Assembly: GCF_026241335.1 (NCBI RefSeq)
Contig: NZ_JAPHAV010000001.1
Location: 248,001-312,000, forward strand
DNA: 64,000 bases
Reading direction: 5' to 3'
Origin: Ochrobactrum chromiisoli
GTDB lineage: Bacteria > Pseudomonadota > Alphaproteobacteria > Rhizobiales > Rhizobiaceae
A program made the translations under genes and the position numbers. Position 1 is the first letter of the stretch, and every line of letters begins with the position of its first letter. The notes under the pieces are model-generated. The model saw nothing but the letters and a program-made list of their open reading frames with translations, searched no databases and had not been told where the DNA came from. Shown here in pieces: positions 12,270 through 20,671 of this stretch.

Positions 12270-12309
12270 GCGCGGCCGTATGAAAACTCGATGTTTTCTA
12301 CGGTCGCGC
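12270..12309 (-). promoter_or_regulatory. long intercistronic hairpin between fabA and fabB
   Basis: The outer arms GCGCGGCCGTA (12270-12280) and TACGGTCGCGC (12299-12309) pair with one wobble. The inner arms GAAAAC (12282-12287) and GTTTTC (12293-12298) pair around a 5-base loop. It starts 19 bases after the fabA stop in transcript order. It probably partially terminates or stabilises the fabA segment of the mRNA. Confidence 0.6.
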
Positions 12310-12327
12310 CCGTGAATGATGATAAAT

Positions 12328-12846
12328 TTAAGCGCTTTCGCTGTCTTTCGAAAGGCCAACACGCAGGTCGCTTGCCTTATAGATGGTTTCGCCGTCTGCT
12401 TTCAGCCAGCCATCGGCTGTGCCCAGAACAAGACGACCGCGCATCACACGCTTGAAGTCAATGCCATATTGCAGAAGCTTGGTGGTCGGGCGAACCATGC
12501 CCTTGAACTTCACTTCGCCGGTGGACAGCGCCATACCACGACCGGGTTCACCCAGCCAGCCAAGGAAGAAGCCCGTCAGCTGCCACATGCCGTCGAGGCC
12601 AAGACAGCCCGGCATGATTGGGTTGCCCTGAAAATGGCATGGGAAGTACCAGTCATCGGGGCTGACGTCGTATTCGGCACGGATATAGCCCTTGTCGAAC
12701 TCGCCGCCTGTTTCGGAAATTTCGGTGATGCGGTGCACCATCAGCATTGGCGGCAGGGGGAGCTGTGCATTGCCGGGACCGAACAACTCGCCGCGCGCGC
12801 AGCTCAAGAGCTCTTCATACCCGTAGCTCGATTTCTGTTCTGCCAT
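12328..12846 (-). CDS. fabA: 3-hydroxydecanoyl-ACP dehydratase/isomerase
   Basis: It introduces the cis double bond in anaerobic unsaturated fatty acid synthesis. The 172 residues form the hot-dog fold with the active-site block [24 protein letters not shown], which contains the catalytic His (about 71) and Asp (about 85). The length is typical. It is the first gene of the fabA-fabB-fabI operon and divergent from irr, a conserved arrangement in Rhizobiales. A 25-base interrupted palindrome lies 30 bases upstream. Confidence 0.97.
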   Translation of the reverse strand: MAEQKSSYGYEELLSCARGELFGPGNAQLPLPPMLMVHRITEISETGGEFDKGYIRAEYDVSPDDWYFPCHFQGNPIMPGCLGLDGMWQLTGFFLGWLGEPGRGMALSTGEVKFKGMVRPTTKLLQYGIDFKRVMRGRLVLGTADGWLKADGETIYKASDLRVGLSKDSESA

Positions 12847-12875
12847 TACGCCTCCCTTGAGGATTATTCTGCTGT

Positions 12876-12900
12876 GACCATTTCTGCGTCAGAAACGGTC
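12876..12900. promoter_or_regulatory. candidate operator upstream of fabA
   Basis: GACCATTTCTG (12876-12886) and CAGAAACGGTC (12890-12900) are inverted with one mismatch around CGT. The position, 30-54 bases before the fabA start in the divergent fabA/irr region, suits a regulator site or an early mRNA hairpin. The regulator is unknown. Confidence 0.5.
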
Positions 12901-13106
12901 GGGTTGTCGTCTTTCGGGAACACCTCTAACACAGAGTGTTTCCATCAGTAAAATAGTGCCGGTGGCTTTCCAAAAAAAGGCGGGATTGCCATGCCTATTG
13001 ATACTTAATCCGCAACGGCATATATCAATGTCAGTATGCAATGGGCAACAGCCCGTTTAATGTTTGACGAAATTGCTACAAGCTTGTGACGGATCCAAGG
13101 GTGAAA

Positions 13107-13547
13107 ATGCAGAATTATCATGCCAGCCACTCGATGGTTTCAATGGAAGAGCGGCTTCGCGGCGCGGGTTTGCGCCCGACGCGCCAGCGTGTTTCGCTTG
13201 CCAATCTGATCTATGCGCAGGGCGACCGCCATCTTTCCGCTGAAGACCTTCATGAAGAAGCAGTCCTCGCAAATGTGCCGGTCTCGCTTGCGACTGTCTA
13301 CAACACGCTGCACCAGTTCACCGAAGCCGGCATGCTGCGCATTATTGCGGTCGAAGGGTCGAAAACTTATTTCGATACCAATATTTCCGACCACCAGCAT
13401 TTCTTCCTCGAAGGCGAGAATGTGGTTTTCGATATACCGCACGGTGAGCGTGGACAGCCAACCGTTTCCAACATGCCCGAAGCGCCGCAGGGTATGGAAA
13501 TCGTCAATGTGGACATTATCGTCCGCCTTCGCCGCAAGACGCGTTAG
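13107..13547 (+). CDS. irr: iron response regulator Irr (Fur family)
   Basis: Irr is the haem-responsive global iron regulator of Rhizobiales; it accumulates under iron limitation and represses iron-using genes. The 146-residue protein has the Fur-family winged helix RLRGAGLRPTRQRVSLANLI and VSLATVYNTLHQFTEAGML, then the dimer/metal region with SDHQHFFLEGENVVFDIP. The ATG at 13107 is chosen for AAGG six bases upstream; an in-frame GTG at 13086 is possible. It has no GCPWHD-type haem regulatory motif, as in many Irr proteins outside Bradyrhizobium. It is divergent from fabA. Confidence 0.92.
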   Translation: MQNYHASHSMVSMEERLRGAGLRPTRQRVSLANLIYAQGDRHLSAEDLHEEAVLANVPVSLATVYNTLHQFTEAGMLRIIAVEGSKTYFDTNISDHQHFFLEGENVVFDIPHGERGQPTVSNMPEAPQGMEIVNVDIIVRLRRKTR

Positions 13548-13565
13548 GCATTTGGTATAATTTTC

Positions 13566-13597
13566 TAAAAAGGCAGCCTTTTCGGGCTGCTTTTTTG
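13566..13597 (+). terminator. terminator after irr
   Basis: AGGCAGCC and GGCTGCTT form the stem around TTTTCG, with A and T runs on either side. Confidence 0.85.
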
Positions 13598-13712
13598 TTG
13601 CGCGCTGAAGTCTAAAATGATTCATCCGACCCATCCCTTTCTCAGGCGCATTTGAAAGCGGTCCTCCCAACCGGGCATGAATGCGTCGATAACGATTTGA
13701 CAGGAGACGTCT

Positions 13713-14492
13713 ATGCGTAAGTTGATCATTGCGGCCACCGCATTCGCCCTTTTCTCAACGGCAAGCGCTTTTGCCGAAAAGATCCGCATCGGCGTGACGC
13801 CCGGTCCGCATGCGCAGATCATGGAAAAGGTCAAGGAAGTCGCAGCGACCAAGGGCATGGACATCGATATCCAGGAATTTTCTGACTATGTGATTCCCAA
13901 CATGGCGCTGGCCGATAAGGCCCTTGAGGCCAATTCCTTCCAGCATCAGCCCTATCTCGACAATCAGGTTGCAGATCGCGGCTTTCCCATTGAGACCGTG
14001 GCACAAACGGTCAATTTCCCGATGGGTCTCTATTCGAAAAAGCTGAAAAATATCTCGGAACTGGCGGATGGTGCCACCATTGCCATCCCGAATGATCCGA
14101 CCAATGGCGGTCGCGCGCTGCTGGTGCTTGCCGATAATGGTCTGATCAAGCTTGATTCTTCGAAAGGCCTGAAGGTTACATCAATCGATGTGACGGAAAA
14201 CCCGAAGAACCTGAAGTTCGTGGAACTGGATGCAGCGCAACTGCCGCGCTCACTCGAAGATGTGGATGCTGCGGTCATCAACACCAATTATGCCTTGGAA
14301 GCAGGCCTCAACCCGGCAGGCGATGCCCTGATCCGCGAAGGTGAAAAGGCGCCTTATGTCAATGTGCTGGTCGTGCGCAGCGAAGACAAGGATGCTGAAT
14401 GGGTCAAGACGCTCATCAGCAGCTATCACAGCCCGGAAGTGAAGCAGTTTATTGCAGAAACCTTCAAGGGCTCGGTTATTCCAGCCTGGTAA
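13713..14492 (+). CDS. MetQ/NlpA-family substrate-binding protein
   Basis: 259-residue periplasmic binding protein of the MetQ/NlpA family, whose known members bind methionine for MetNI transporters. MRKLIIAATAFALFSTASAFA is a Sec signal peptide with an AFA/E cleavage site and no lipobox Cys, so it should be soluble rather than a lipoprotein. The core motifs are IRIGVTPGPHAQIM, FQHQPYLDNQ, IAIPNDPTNGGRALL and NYALEAGLNP. No ATPase or permease gene is adjacent, so its transporter is encoded elsewhere. The start has CAGGAGAC upstream. Confidence 0.88.
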   Translation: MRKLIIAATAFALFSTASAFAEKIRIGVTPGPHAQIMEKVKEVAATKGMDIDIQEFSDYVIPNMALADKALEANSFQHQPYLDNQVADRGFPIETVAQTVNFPMGLYSKKLKNISELADGATIAIPNDPTNGGRALLVLADNGLIKLDSSKGLKVTSIDVTENPKNLKFVELDAAQLPRSLEDVDAAVINTNYALEAGLNPAGDALIREGEKAPYVNVLVVRSEDKDAEWVKTLISSYHSPEVKQFIAETFKGSVIPAW

Positions 14493-14517
14493 GAACCCAT
14501 AAAGAATAGGAATGAAA

Positions 14518-14548
14518 AGCGGGACGAGCAATCGCCCCGCTTCTTTAT
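14518..14548. terminator. terminator between convergent metQ-like and GNAT genes
   Basis: AGCGGG (14518-14523) pairs with CCCGCT (14536-14541), followed by TCTTTATT. It overlaps the end of the minus-strand GNAT gene by one base. Confidence 0.6.
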
Positions 14549-14997
14549 TATGCCTTGATTTCCATCAGGATATTGGCAAATGGAAGTCCGTTGTCATCCT
14601 GCGCACGGCGGCTGATTTCCCGAAAACCAAGCTTTTGATAAAACGCACAAGCGCTTCTATTGTCGGCATAAACCTCAAGTGAGAGTTTGCCTTTCTCTGC
14701 CAGAGCATGGTTGATTAAACGGCGCCCGATGCCATGGCCCTGATCGTGCGGATCGACAAACAGTCCGCCGATAAAGCTGTCCAGCAGGCCGATAAAGCCC
14801 ACAGGCCTGCGCTCAAGGACCGCAACAAAAGTTTCGGACTTTTCCAGATACACGTCTTCGATCAGCTTTCGTTGCTTGCGCAGCAAATCCTGACCCAGAA
14901 ATGCATGGGCTTCCATCGAAGCGCGATACCAGATGGACGACAAACTTGGTTTGTCCGTCGCTTCATAAGCGCGGATGTCGATAATCCTGTTTTTCAT
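14548..14997 (-). CDS. GNAT family N-acetyltransferase
   Basis: 149 residues with the GNAT fold. The acetyl-CoA-binding motif A is FVDPHDQGHGIGRRLINHAL (Q/R-x-x-G-x-G), and motif B is LEVYADNRSACAFYQKLGF. The ending is typical of the YjaB/PA4866-like small-molecule acetylases, but the substrate cannot be told from sequence. It is a single gene with a symmetrical GTGAGA/TCTCAC site about 115 bases upstream. Confidence 0.88.
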   Translation of the reverse strand: MKNRIIDIRAYEATDKPSLSSIWYRASMEAHAFLGQDLLRKQRKLIEDVYLEKSETFVAVLERRPVGFIGLLDSFIGGLFVDPHDQGHGIGRRLINHALAEKGKLSLEVYADNRSACAFYQKLGFREISRRAQDDNGLPFANILMEIKA

Positions 14998-15112
14998 GAT
15001 GTTTCCAGAGTTTTGATATGCACAAAAATCCCACCCCGCTGGGTGAGGTCCAAATCCGTTAAAACGGCAACAATGAACGTCTGCGCATAAAACTCCTTCT
15101 TATCTTTGCTTC

Positions 15113-15129
15113 GTGAGAATTAATCTCAC
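15113..15129. promoter_or_regulatory. perfect dyad in the gap before the GNAT gene
   Basis: GTGAGA (15113-15118), spacer ATTAA, TCTCAC (15124-15129). It lies in the 167-base gap between two minus-strand genes, upstream of the GNAT gene, and could be an operator. There is no other evidence. Confidence 0.35.
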
Positions 15130-15164
15130 AAACGGTGTAGCGTCAAGATAGGGGCGATACAGGA

Positions 15165-15737
15165 TCAGTCAAACACCTCATCCGGGTAAACTCCCCAGAG
15201 GTCGGATTGTTTGATCCAGCCGCGCGTACCCTGCACGTCCATCCGGCACCATTGCCCGTTGCATTCGCGCACGGTGCCGATCACATTGGGCTCAATTTCT
15301 GCTGCGACGCTGGCCGTTTCCACTGGATCACGGCGCATGATGATCATGGAGCCTGCATCGTTTTTGAGCCAGGGTGCTGTCACAGCCGTGCGCTTGCCGG
15401 AAAGAAGTGACTGATAGACCCAGCCTTCCGTGCCATCGGCATCGCGGATGCGGCGCCAGTTGTCATATTCCTGAATGATTTCGACAGGCAGGCCGGATTT
15501 CATGAACAGCCACGAAACCGCATAATCACGTCCCGGCCCGATGCGCAGATTGACGCGCGCCGGTTTGAGACTGACAAAGCGCGGCACAGGCAGCCCGCTT
15601 GCACCAAGTGTGGTGCCGGCGGGGGATGCGGCATTGGCGGCGTGCGTGGTTGGTGCGCCAAGAGATGCGATGACCAAAAGCAATGCGATGCTGCCAAGCA
15701 CTGCGATGAAAAAGCGTTGCGAAAGTACTCGGTACAA
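15165..15737 (-). CDS. exported bacterial SH3-domain protein
   Basis: 190 residues. The N-terminal segment FFIAVLGSIALLLVIASLGAP is hydrophobic (a signal peptide or membrane anchor). Two SH3b-like repeats follow, with KPARVNLRIGPGRDYAVSWLF and WRRIRDADGTEGWVYQSLLSG, then a second unit ending CRMDVQGTRGWIKQSDLWGV. Such proteins usually bind cell-wall peptides in the periplasm. No catalytic domain is present. It is a single gene divergent from the hydroxyacid dehydrogenase. Confidence 0.82.
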   Translation of the reverse strand: MYRVLSQRFFIAVLGSIALLLVIASLGAPTTHAANAASPAGTTLGASGLPVPRFVSLKPARVNLRIGPGRDYAVSWLFMKSGLPVEIIQEYDNWRRIRDADGTEGWVYQSLLSGKRTAVTAPWLKNDAGSMIIMRRDPVETASVAAEIEPNVIGTVRECNGQWCRMDVQGTRGWIKQSDLWGVYPDEVFD

Positions 15738-15950
15738 TTCTGACCTCTCGCCGTCCTGTCATGTCGATGCAGTTTCAGGACAGGGGGAGGAGCGTCTGAA
15801 ACCGCTGAATTAATAAATTTCGCGGTTTTCCCGCGTTTGATGCCGTTTTAACGATTCTGTTTTTCTTTGTCTTTGCTGCGCCGCCTTGCTAGAGATGAGC
15901 AGCCGAAGCAAAATCACATATTGCACCTTCTTGGTTAAGGAGGTCTCAAC

Positions 15951-15980
15951 GTGTTAAACGGCAAGGCAGGTTTCCTGTGA
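15951..15980 (+). CDS. candidate 9-residue leader peptide
   Basis: A near-perfect Shine-Dalgarno TAAGGAGGT (15936-15944) sits six bases before GTG, which opens the nine-codon frame MLNGKAGFL and stops at TGA. This is the strongest ribosome-binding site in the 304-base gap between the SH3 gene and the dehydrogenase, yet no longer frame uses it. It could be a leader peptide controlling the downstream gene or a chance match. Translation is inferred only. Confidence 0.3.
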   Translation: MLNGKAGFL

Positions 15981-16041
15981 AATTTGTGCGCCTGCACAGG
16001 TGGTATTGCTCAAATAATGGGCTCACAAAAATGGGGTGGAG

Positions 16042-17046
16042 ATGTCGAACAAGAAAAAGCCGCTGGTTGTTCTGACCCGGAAACTGCCTGACCCGGTGGA
16101 AACCCGAATGCGGGAATTGTTCGAGGCCCGTTTGAACATAGACGACCATCGCATGTCGCAGCCCGAAATCATCGCAGCGATGAAAGAGGCTGATGTTCTG
16201 GTGCCTTGCATCACTGATGTGATTGATGCGGCAGCGATTGAGCAGGCTGGGCCCAATCTCAAACTCATCGCCAATTTCGGCAATGGTGTTGATAATATCG
16301 ATGTGGCTGCGGCTGCAAAGCGCGGTATTACCGTCACCAACACGCCCAATGTTCTCACCGAAGACACCGCTGATATGACGCTGGCGCTCCTTCTCATGGT
16401 GCCGCGCCGTCTGGTTGAAGGGGCCAACGTGCTCAATGAGCGCGATGGCCAGTGGCCGGGCTGGTCGCCGACATGGATGCTCGGCCGCCGCATCTGGGGC
16501 AAGCGCCTGGGTATTGTCGGCATGGGCCGCATCGGCACGGCGGTTGCGCGCCGCGCCAAGGCTTTCGGACTTTCGATCCACTATCACAACCGCAAGCGGG
16601 TGAGCGCGCAGATCGAAGAAGAGCTGGAAGCCACCTATTGGGACAGCCTTGATCAGATGTTGGCCCGTATGGACATCATCTCGGTCAATTGTCCCTCGAC
16701 ACCGGCAACGTTTCATCTGCTTTCCGCGCGCAGGATCGCGTTGATGCAGCCGACGGCTTATCTGGTGAATACAGCGCGTGGCCAGATTATCGATGAAAAT
16801 GCGCTGGTCGATCTGATTGAGCAGGGCAAGCTTGCCGGTGCAGGCCTTGATGTTTTCGAACATGAACCTGCGGTCAATCCGCGCCTGCTCTCACTGGCGC
16901 AAAAGGGCAAGGTCGTCTTGCTGCCGCATATGGGGTCGGCCACGATTGAGGGCCGTGTTGATATGGGTGACAAGGTGATCATCAATATCAGGGCTTTTGT
17001 CGACGGTCATCGTCCGCCGGACCGTGTGCTTCCGAACAGAACCTGA
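16042..17046 (+). CDS. D-2-hydroxyacid dehydrogenase (glyoxylate/hydroxypyruvate reductase type)
   Basis: 334-residue NAD(P)H-dependent dehydrogenase. The Rossmann motif is LGIVGMGRIGTAVARRAKAFG; the catalytic set is Arg in VNTARGQIIDENAL, Glu in GLDVFEHEPAVN and His in LLPHMGSAT. The sequence resembles GyaR/GhrB-like reductases that convert glyoxylate and hydroxypyruvate to glycolate and glycerate. ATG 16042 is preferred to GTG 16036 because GGGGTGG lies in front of it. It ends two bases from the convergent alpha/beta hydrolase. A second such enzyme (GhrA type) is at 29.6 kb. Confidence 0.9.
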   Translation: MSNKKKPLVVLTRKLPDPVETRMRELFEARLNIDDHRMSQPEIIAAMKEADVLVPCITDVIDAAAIEQAGPNLKLIANFGNGVDNIDVAAAAKRGITVTNTPNVLTEDTADMTLALLLMVPRRLVEGANVLNERDGQWPGWSPTWMLGRRIWGKRLGIVGMGRIGTAVARRAKAFGLSIHYHNRKRVSAQIEEELEATYWDSLDQMLARMDIISVNCPSTPATFHLLSARRIALMQPTAYLVNTARGQIIDENALVDLIEQGKLAGAGLDVFEHEPAVNPRLLSLAQKGKVVLLPHMGSATIEGRVDMGDKVIINIRAFVDGHRPPDRVLPNRT

Positions 17047-17048
17047 CT

Positions 17049-17885
17049 TTATTTGCTGGCGGTGAGACGATCAGCAGCCGCATCATCAGCGATGAAGGTG
17101 AGCACCGATCGTGCATAAAGGCGCGGGTTTTCCGCCGGAACGCTATGGCCCGAATCGGGCAGGATGATCAGTTTCGCACCCGGAATATGATGCGCCATGA
17201 ATTCCGTATGCTCGCGTGTGATGGCCGTATCGTGATCACCGATCACGATGGCGGTTCGCACATTGATTTTTGCGAGATCATCAATCGAATAATTCGGCTC
17301 ATTGGCCCAAAGGGCATGAATTTCCTTGTCGATGCTTGCATAATGGCGCAGTTCGGGAATTGGCTTGCCTTGCGCGCGCGCCAGCGCAAAGCCGGTTGAG
17401 CCTTCCGGCGTGACATTGGCAGCCTGTGCGAACAGGCTTTTCAATCGTTGAGGATAACGCATGGCAATATCGAGACCAATTATGCCGCCATCGCTCCAGC
17501 CAACCAGATCGACTTTGTCAATGTTGAGATAATCGAGCAGCGCCACATAATCATCGGCCATCAAGTCATAGGTGATCGGTTTATTGGTGCGTGTCGAGCG
17601 CCCTTGTCCGCGGCTGTCTGCCACAATCACCATATGATCGCGTGCCAGAATCGGCAGTTGCGCATCCCAGACATGCTGGTCGGAAAGACCGCCATGGATC
17701 AGCAGGATCGGCGGACCTTTGCCCACGACACGGTAATACATTTCAATGCCGTTGACGCTGGCAAAGCTTGCCGGGGACGCCGTTATGGTCATACGGGAAA
17801 TTCTTTCAAACGAGACGGCTGAAGGCAAAAAAAGGGCGAGACCGAGAATGAGCCCTGCGATTCTTATTGTCGCTTTTGCCTTCAT
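17049..17885 (-). CDS. exported alpha/beta hydrolase
   Basis: 278 residues. The N-terminus, IRIAGLILGLALFLPSAVS, is a signal peptide or anchor. The hydrolase core has the oxyanion block PPILLIHGGLSDQHVW, nucleophile elbow GWSDGG, Asp region IGDHDTAI and His in LPDSGHSVPAENP, so the Ser-Asp-His triad is intact. The substrate is unknown. It lies 10 bases downstream of the NlpC/P60 gene on the same strand, suggesting one transcript with MarR and C40. Confidence 0.87.
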   Translation of the reverse strand: MKAKATIRIAGLILGLALFLPSAVSFERISRMTITASPASFASVNGIEMYYRVVGKGPPILLIHGGLSDQHVWDAQLPILARDHMVIVADSRGQGRSTRTNKPITYDLMADDYVALLDYLNIDKVDLVGWSDGGIIGLDIAMRYPQRLKSLFAQAANVTPEGSTGFALARAQGKPIPELRHYASIDKEIHALWANEPNYSIDDLAKINVRTAIVIGDHDTAITREHTEFMAHHIPGAKLIILPDSGHSVPAENPRLYARSVLTFIADDAAADRLTASK

Positions 17886-17895
17886 GGTCGCACAC

Positions 17896-18756
17896 TTACG
17901 GCCTGCGGATCAGTGTTGGCAGATCATAAAGATAGGCGATCCGCTTGATGGCATCCTTAAGCGGCTCCAATGTGACGCTCATCGTGTGACCGCTGGCATG
18001 GATCAGCATGTCAGGCGCAGCACAAATGGCAACGTGGCCTTTCCAGAAGACGAGATCGCCGCGCTTGAGATTGGAATAATCCGCATCAGGCGCGACAACC
18101 TCGCCGAGCGTGTTTTGCTGCATATCCGAATCGCGCAACACTTTGCGACCCGCCACCCACATTGAAAGCTGGACAAGGCCGGAACAATCAATACCAAAGC
18201 CGGATGTCCCGCCCCAGAGATAGGGCGTATGCATGAGCGTTTCGGCAACCGCAACGAAATCCTCGGCATGGTCGCTCAATGGCTTGAGATGCCGGGCAAT
18301 CAGCGCTTCGCCGCTCGCAAGCAGCGCATATTCGGTGCCGCGTTTTTCAGAGGAGCCGACGATTCGCACGCGCGAGCCAAGCGACAATGTTCTGGTGTGC
18401 GGGAAGCGAAGATCATTGCCAGGATAGACGAATGTGCGCGGCGCGATCACCATATGCGTCGCCTCAGCTTCCGGCTTTTCGAGTGAAGCCGCTGATACGT
18501 AGCCGGTATAGCCGTCGCGTTCAGCCTGAACCCAGCACCAGCCATCCTGTTCGTCAAAAACACGAACCCTATCGCCGAAGATAATTTGCGTTTGCGGTCC
18601 GCTGTCCGGGCGAGGGTCGGCGCGCAGATCGACCACCGAATCGCAAACCTGCATCACTGTGCCGGACGTAAAACGCCTCGCCTCCACCTGACCGCTCAAC
18701 CGTTCATCGGCGAGATCGGGACGGTAGGCATTCAAACGATGGTCGAGCATGCTCAC
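17896..18756 (-). CDS. NlpC/P60 (C40) peptidase with SH3 domains
   Basis: 286 residues. Two N-terminal SH3b-like units (DSVVDLRADPRPDSG, FGDRVRVFDEQDGWCWVQ; LGSRVRIVGS) precede an NlpC/P60 domain with catalytic Cys in FGIDCSGLVQLSMWV, His in KGHVAICAAP and a following IHASG block. These enzymes cleave gamma-D-Glu-diaminopimelate bonds in peptidoglycan. No clear signal peptide is seen, so it may act on recycled muropeptides in the cytosol. Its start overlaps the end of the MarR gene by 4 bases, so the two are translationally coupled. Confidence 0.9.
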   Translation of the reverse strand: MSMLDHRLNAYRPDLADERLSGQVEARRFTSGTVMQVCDSVVDLRADPRPDSGPQTQIIFGDRVRVFDEQDGWCWVQAERDGYTGYVSAASLEKPEAEATHMVIAPRTFVYPGNDLRFPHTRTLSLGSRVRIVGSSEKRGTEYALLASGEALIARHLKPLSDHAEDFVAVAETLMHTPYLWGGTSGFGIDCSGLVQLSMWVAGRKVLRDSDMQQNTLGEVVAPDADYSNLKRGDLVFWKGHVAICAAPDMLIHASGHTMSVTLEPLKDAIKRIAYLYDLPTLIRRP

Positions 18757-19103
18757 AATGGTAACTCCCTGGCATTGGCGATCACCAGATCGCCCAGTCT
18801 TTCGACATAAAGCGCGCCAGCGACTGTTCTTTTAACTAGCACATTTCGACGATCTTTTTCATCACGATGCCGGGAGACGAGATTGAGCGTGCCCATCGTG
18901 TCGAGCGCACGCGTTATCACCGGCTTGGTGACATTCAGCTTGGCTGCAAGGCCGCGCACCGTATGCGGCGGCGGCTCCAGATAAATGGTCAGAAGAACAG
19001 CAACCTGCCGCGTGGTCAGGTCAGGCATTTCATCCTGCACCTGTGCCAGCGAAAGCGTTCTCAGCAATGTCAGTGCCTGCAAAGGCTTCAGTTCAACGGG
19101 CAT
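18753..19103 (-). CDS. MarR-family winged-helix regulator
   Basis: 116 residues. The winged helix is LTTRQVAVLLTIYLEPPPHTVRGLAAKLNVTKPVITRALDTMGTL, followed by the wing SRHRDEKDRRNVLVKRT, whose DxRxx pattern is the MarR signature. It is short for MarR (usually about 140) and lacks a long C-terminal dimerisation helix. It overlaps the C40 peptidase gene by 4 bases (ATGA) and probably controls its own operon. The ligand is unknown. Confidence 0.82.
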   Translation of the reverse strand: MPVELKPLQALTLLRTLSLAQVQDEMPDLTTRQVAVLLTIYLEPPPHTVRGLAAKLNVTKPVITRALDTMGTLNLVSRHRDEKDRRNVLVKRTVAGALYVERLGDLVIANARELPL

Positions 19104-19177
19104 GTCATACCGAATGCTTGGTCATTGTTTCGGACCCGTATCATTCAACGCTGTTTTCTTTTTGCAGGCAAGTCATT

Positions 19178-20572
19178 TCATCTTTGTTGCGACCGGGCTG
19201 CGTATTTCTCTTTGAGAAGCGCATAAAGCGCCCGAATGGCCTGTGCTTCGCCGCCAACAGGCGAAGCAGGCTTTTCGACGGGCACCCAGCCGTAAATATC
19301 GAAATGCGCCCAAGCCTTTGCCTTCTCAACAAAGCGGCTCAGGAACAGAGCAGCCGTAACGGAACCGGCAAAACCATCGGTGGTGACATTGTTGAGATCC
19401 GCAACGCGCGATGAGAGTTTTTGCGTATAGGGCTGCCACAGCGGCATGCGCCAGAGCGGATCAGCCGTCTCGGTGGCTTTGTCTGCAATGGTCGCAGCCA
19501 GCGCATCATCATGTGTGTAGAAAGGCGGCAGATCGGGGCCGAGTGCGACGCGCGCAGCCCCTGTGAGCGTTGCCATGTCGATGATCAGGTCCGGCTCTTC
19601 TTCATCGGCCAGTGTCAGCGCATCGGCCAGAACCAGACGGCCTTCCGCATCGGTATTGCCGATTTCCACCGTTAACCCTTTGCGGCTTTGCAGCACATCG
19701 CTCGGGCGGAATGCATTGCCTGCAATCGAATTTTCGACCGCCGGGATGAGCACGCGCAGCCGCACGGGGAGCTTGGCATCCATGATCATGGACGCAAGGC
19801 CCAGCACATTGGCAGCGCCACCCATGTCTTTCTTCATCAGCAACATGCCGCTTGCAGCCTTAATGTCGAGACCGCCGGTATCAAAGCATACGCCTTTCCC
19901 GACCAGCGTGATTTTCGGATCGCTGTCCTTGCCCCATGTGAGATCGATAAGGCGCGGCGCGATGCTGCCTGCGCGACCGACCGCATGGATCATCGGGAAG
20001 TTTTGTTTGAGCAGCGCATCACCTTCAATGGTGCTGACTTTCGCGCCATTTCTGGAAGCAAGATCGCGCGTTGCCTGTTCCAGCGCGTCCGGCCCCATAT
20101 CATTGGTGGGCGTGTTGATGAGGTCACGTGCCAGCGTCACGGCATACGCAATCGATTGCATTTCTGCGGCATCCACACCTTCCGGCACCGCCAGACGGAT
20201 CATCTTGTCGCTGCCCTTGCGGTAGCGCGTGAAATTATAGCCACCCATCAAGAAGGCGAGGGCAGTCAGCTCGGCGTGATCCGGTTTTCCTTCAATGTGC
20301 CAGTCGCCTTCGGGCAGACCACGCGCCAGTTTTCCGGCGAGCAACTGCGACTGTCCGCCCTGTGCAATATCTCCTGTGCCAAACAGCGCCCCGGCAATCG
20401 TTCCATCGGTACCGGGAAGCACCAGAACCTGACCGGCCTGGCCGTTAAAATCATTGGCCTTCGCCCAGCTTAGGGCATCCTGCGTCAATCCCGCCTGATC
20501 AATGGCATTTTTGCTGATGAACCAGACTGGGCGGCTTTCGGCTGATTTTGCGGCTATGATCTCAACGGTCAT
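19178..20572 (-). CDS. leucyl aminopeptidase family protein (M17)
   Basis: 464 residues. The M17 signature NTDAEGRLVLADAL and metal-binding KGVCFDTGGLDIKAASGMLLMKKDMGGA are intact, so this should be a two-metal cytosolic aminopeptidase. The N-terminal domain is shorter than in PepA. The ATG at 20572 is chosen because CGAGGA lies upstream and homologues start MTVEI; an in-frame start 26 codons further out is unsupported. It lies upstream of the MarR/C40/hydrolase genes on the same strand, separated by 74 bases. Confidence 0.92.
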   Translation of the reverse strand: MTVEIIAAKSAESRPVWFISKNAIDQAGLTQDALSWAKANDFNGQAGQVLVLPGTDGTIAGALFGTGDIAQGGQSQLLAGKLARGLPEGDWHIEGKPDHAELTALAFLMGGYNFTRYRKGSDKMIRLAVPEGVDAAEMQSIAYAVTLARDLINTPTNDMGPDALEQATRDLASRNGAKVSTIEGDALLKQNFPMIHAVGRAGSIAPRLIDLTWGKDSDPKITLVGKGVCFDTGGLDIKAASGMLLMKKDMGGAANVLGLASMIMDAKLPVRLRVLIPAVENSIAGNAFRPSDVLQSRKGLTVEIGNTDAEGRLVLADALTLADEEEPDLIIDMATLTGAARVALGPDLPPFYTHDDALAATIADKATETADPLWRMPLWQPYTQKLSSRVADLNNVTTDGFAGSVTAALFLSRFVEKAKAWAHFDIYGWVPVEKPASPVGGEAQAIRALYALLKEKYAARSQQR

Positions 20573-20671
20573 GATAATCCTCGGCAATAAAAATTTATAA
20601 TAACTCCAATAAACAAATAGCCCCCCTGCGTGAACCGGGTGGCTATTCAATTCTGCATGAAGCGATGAAAT

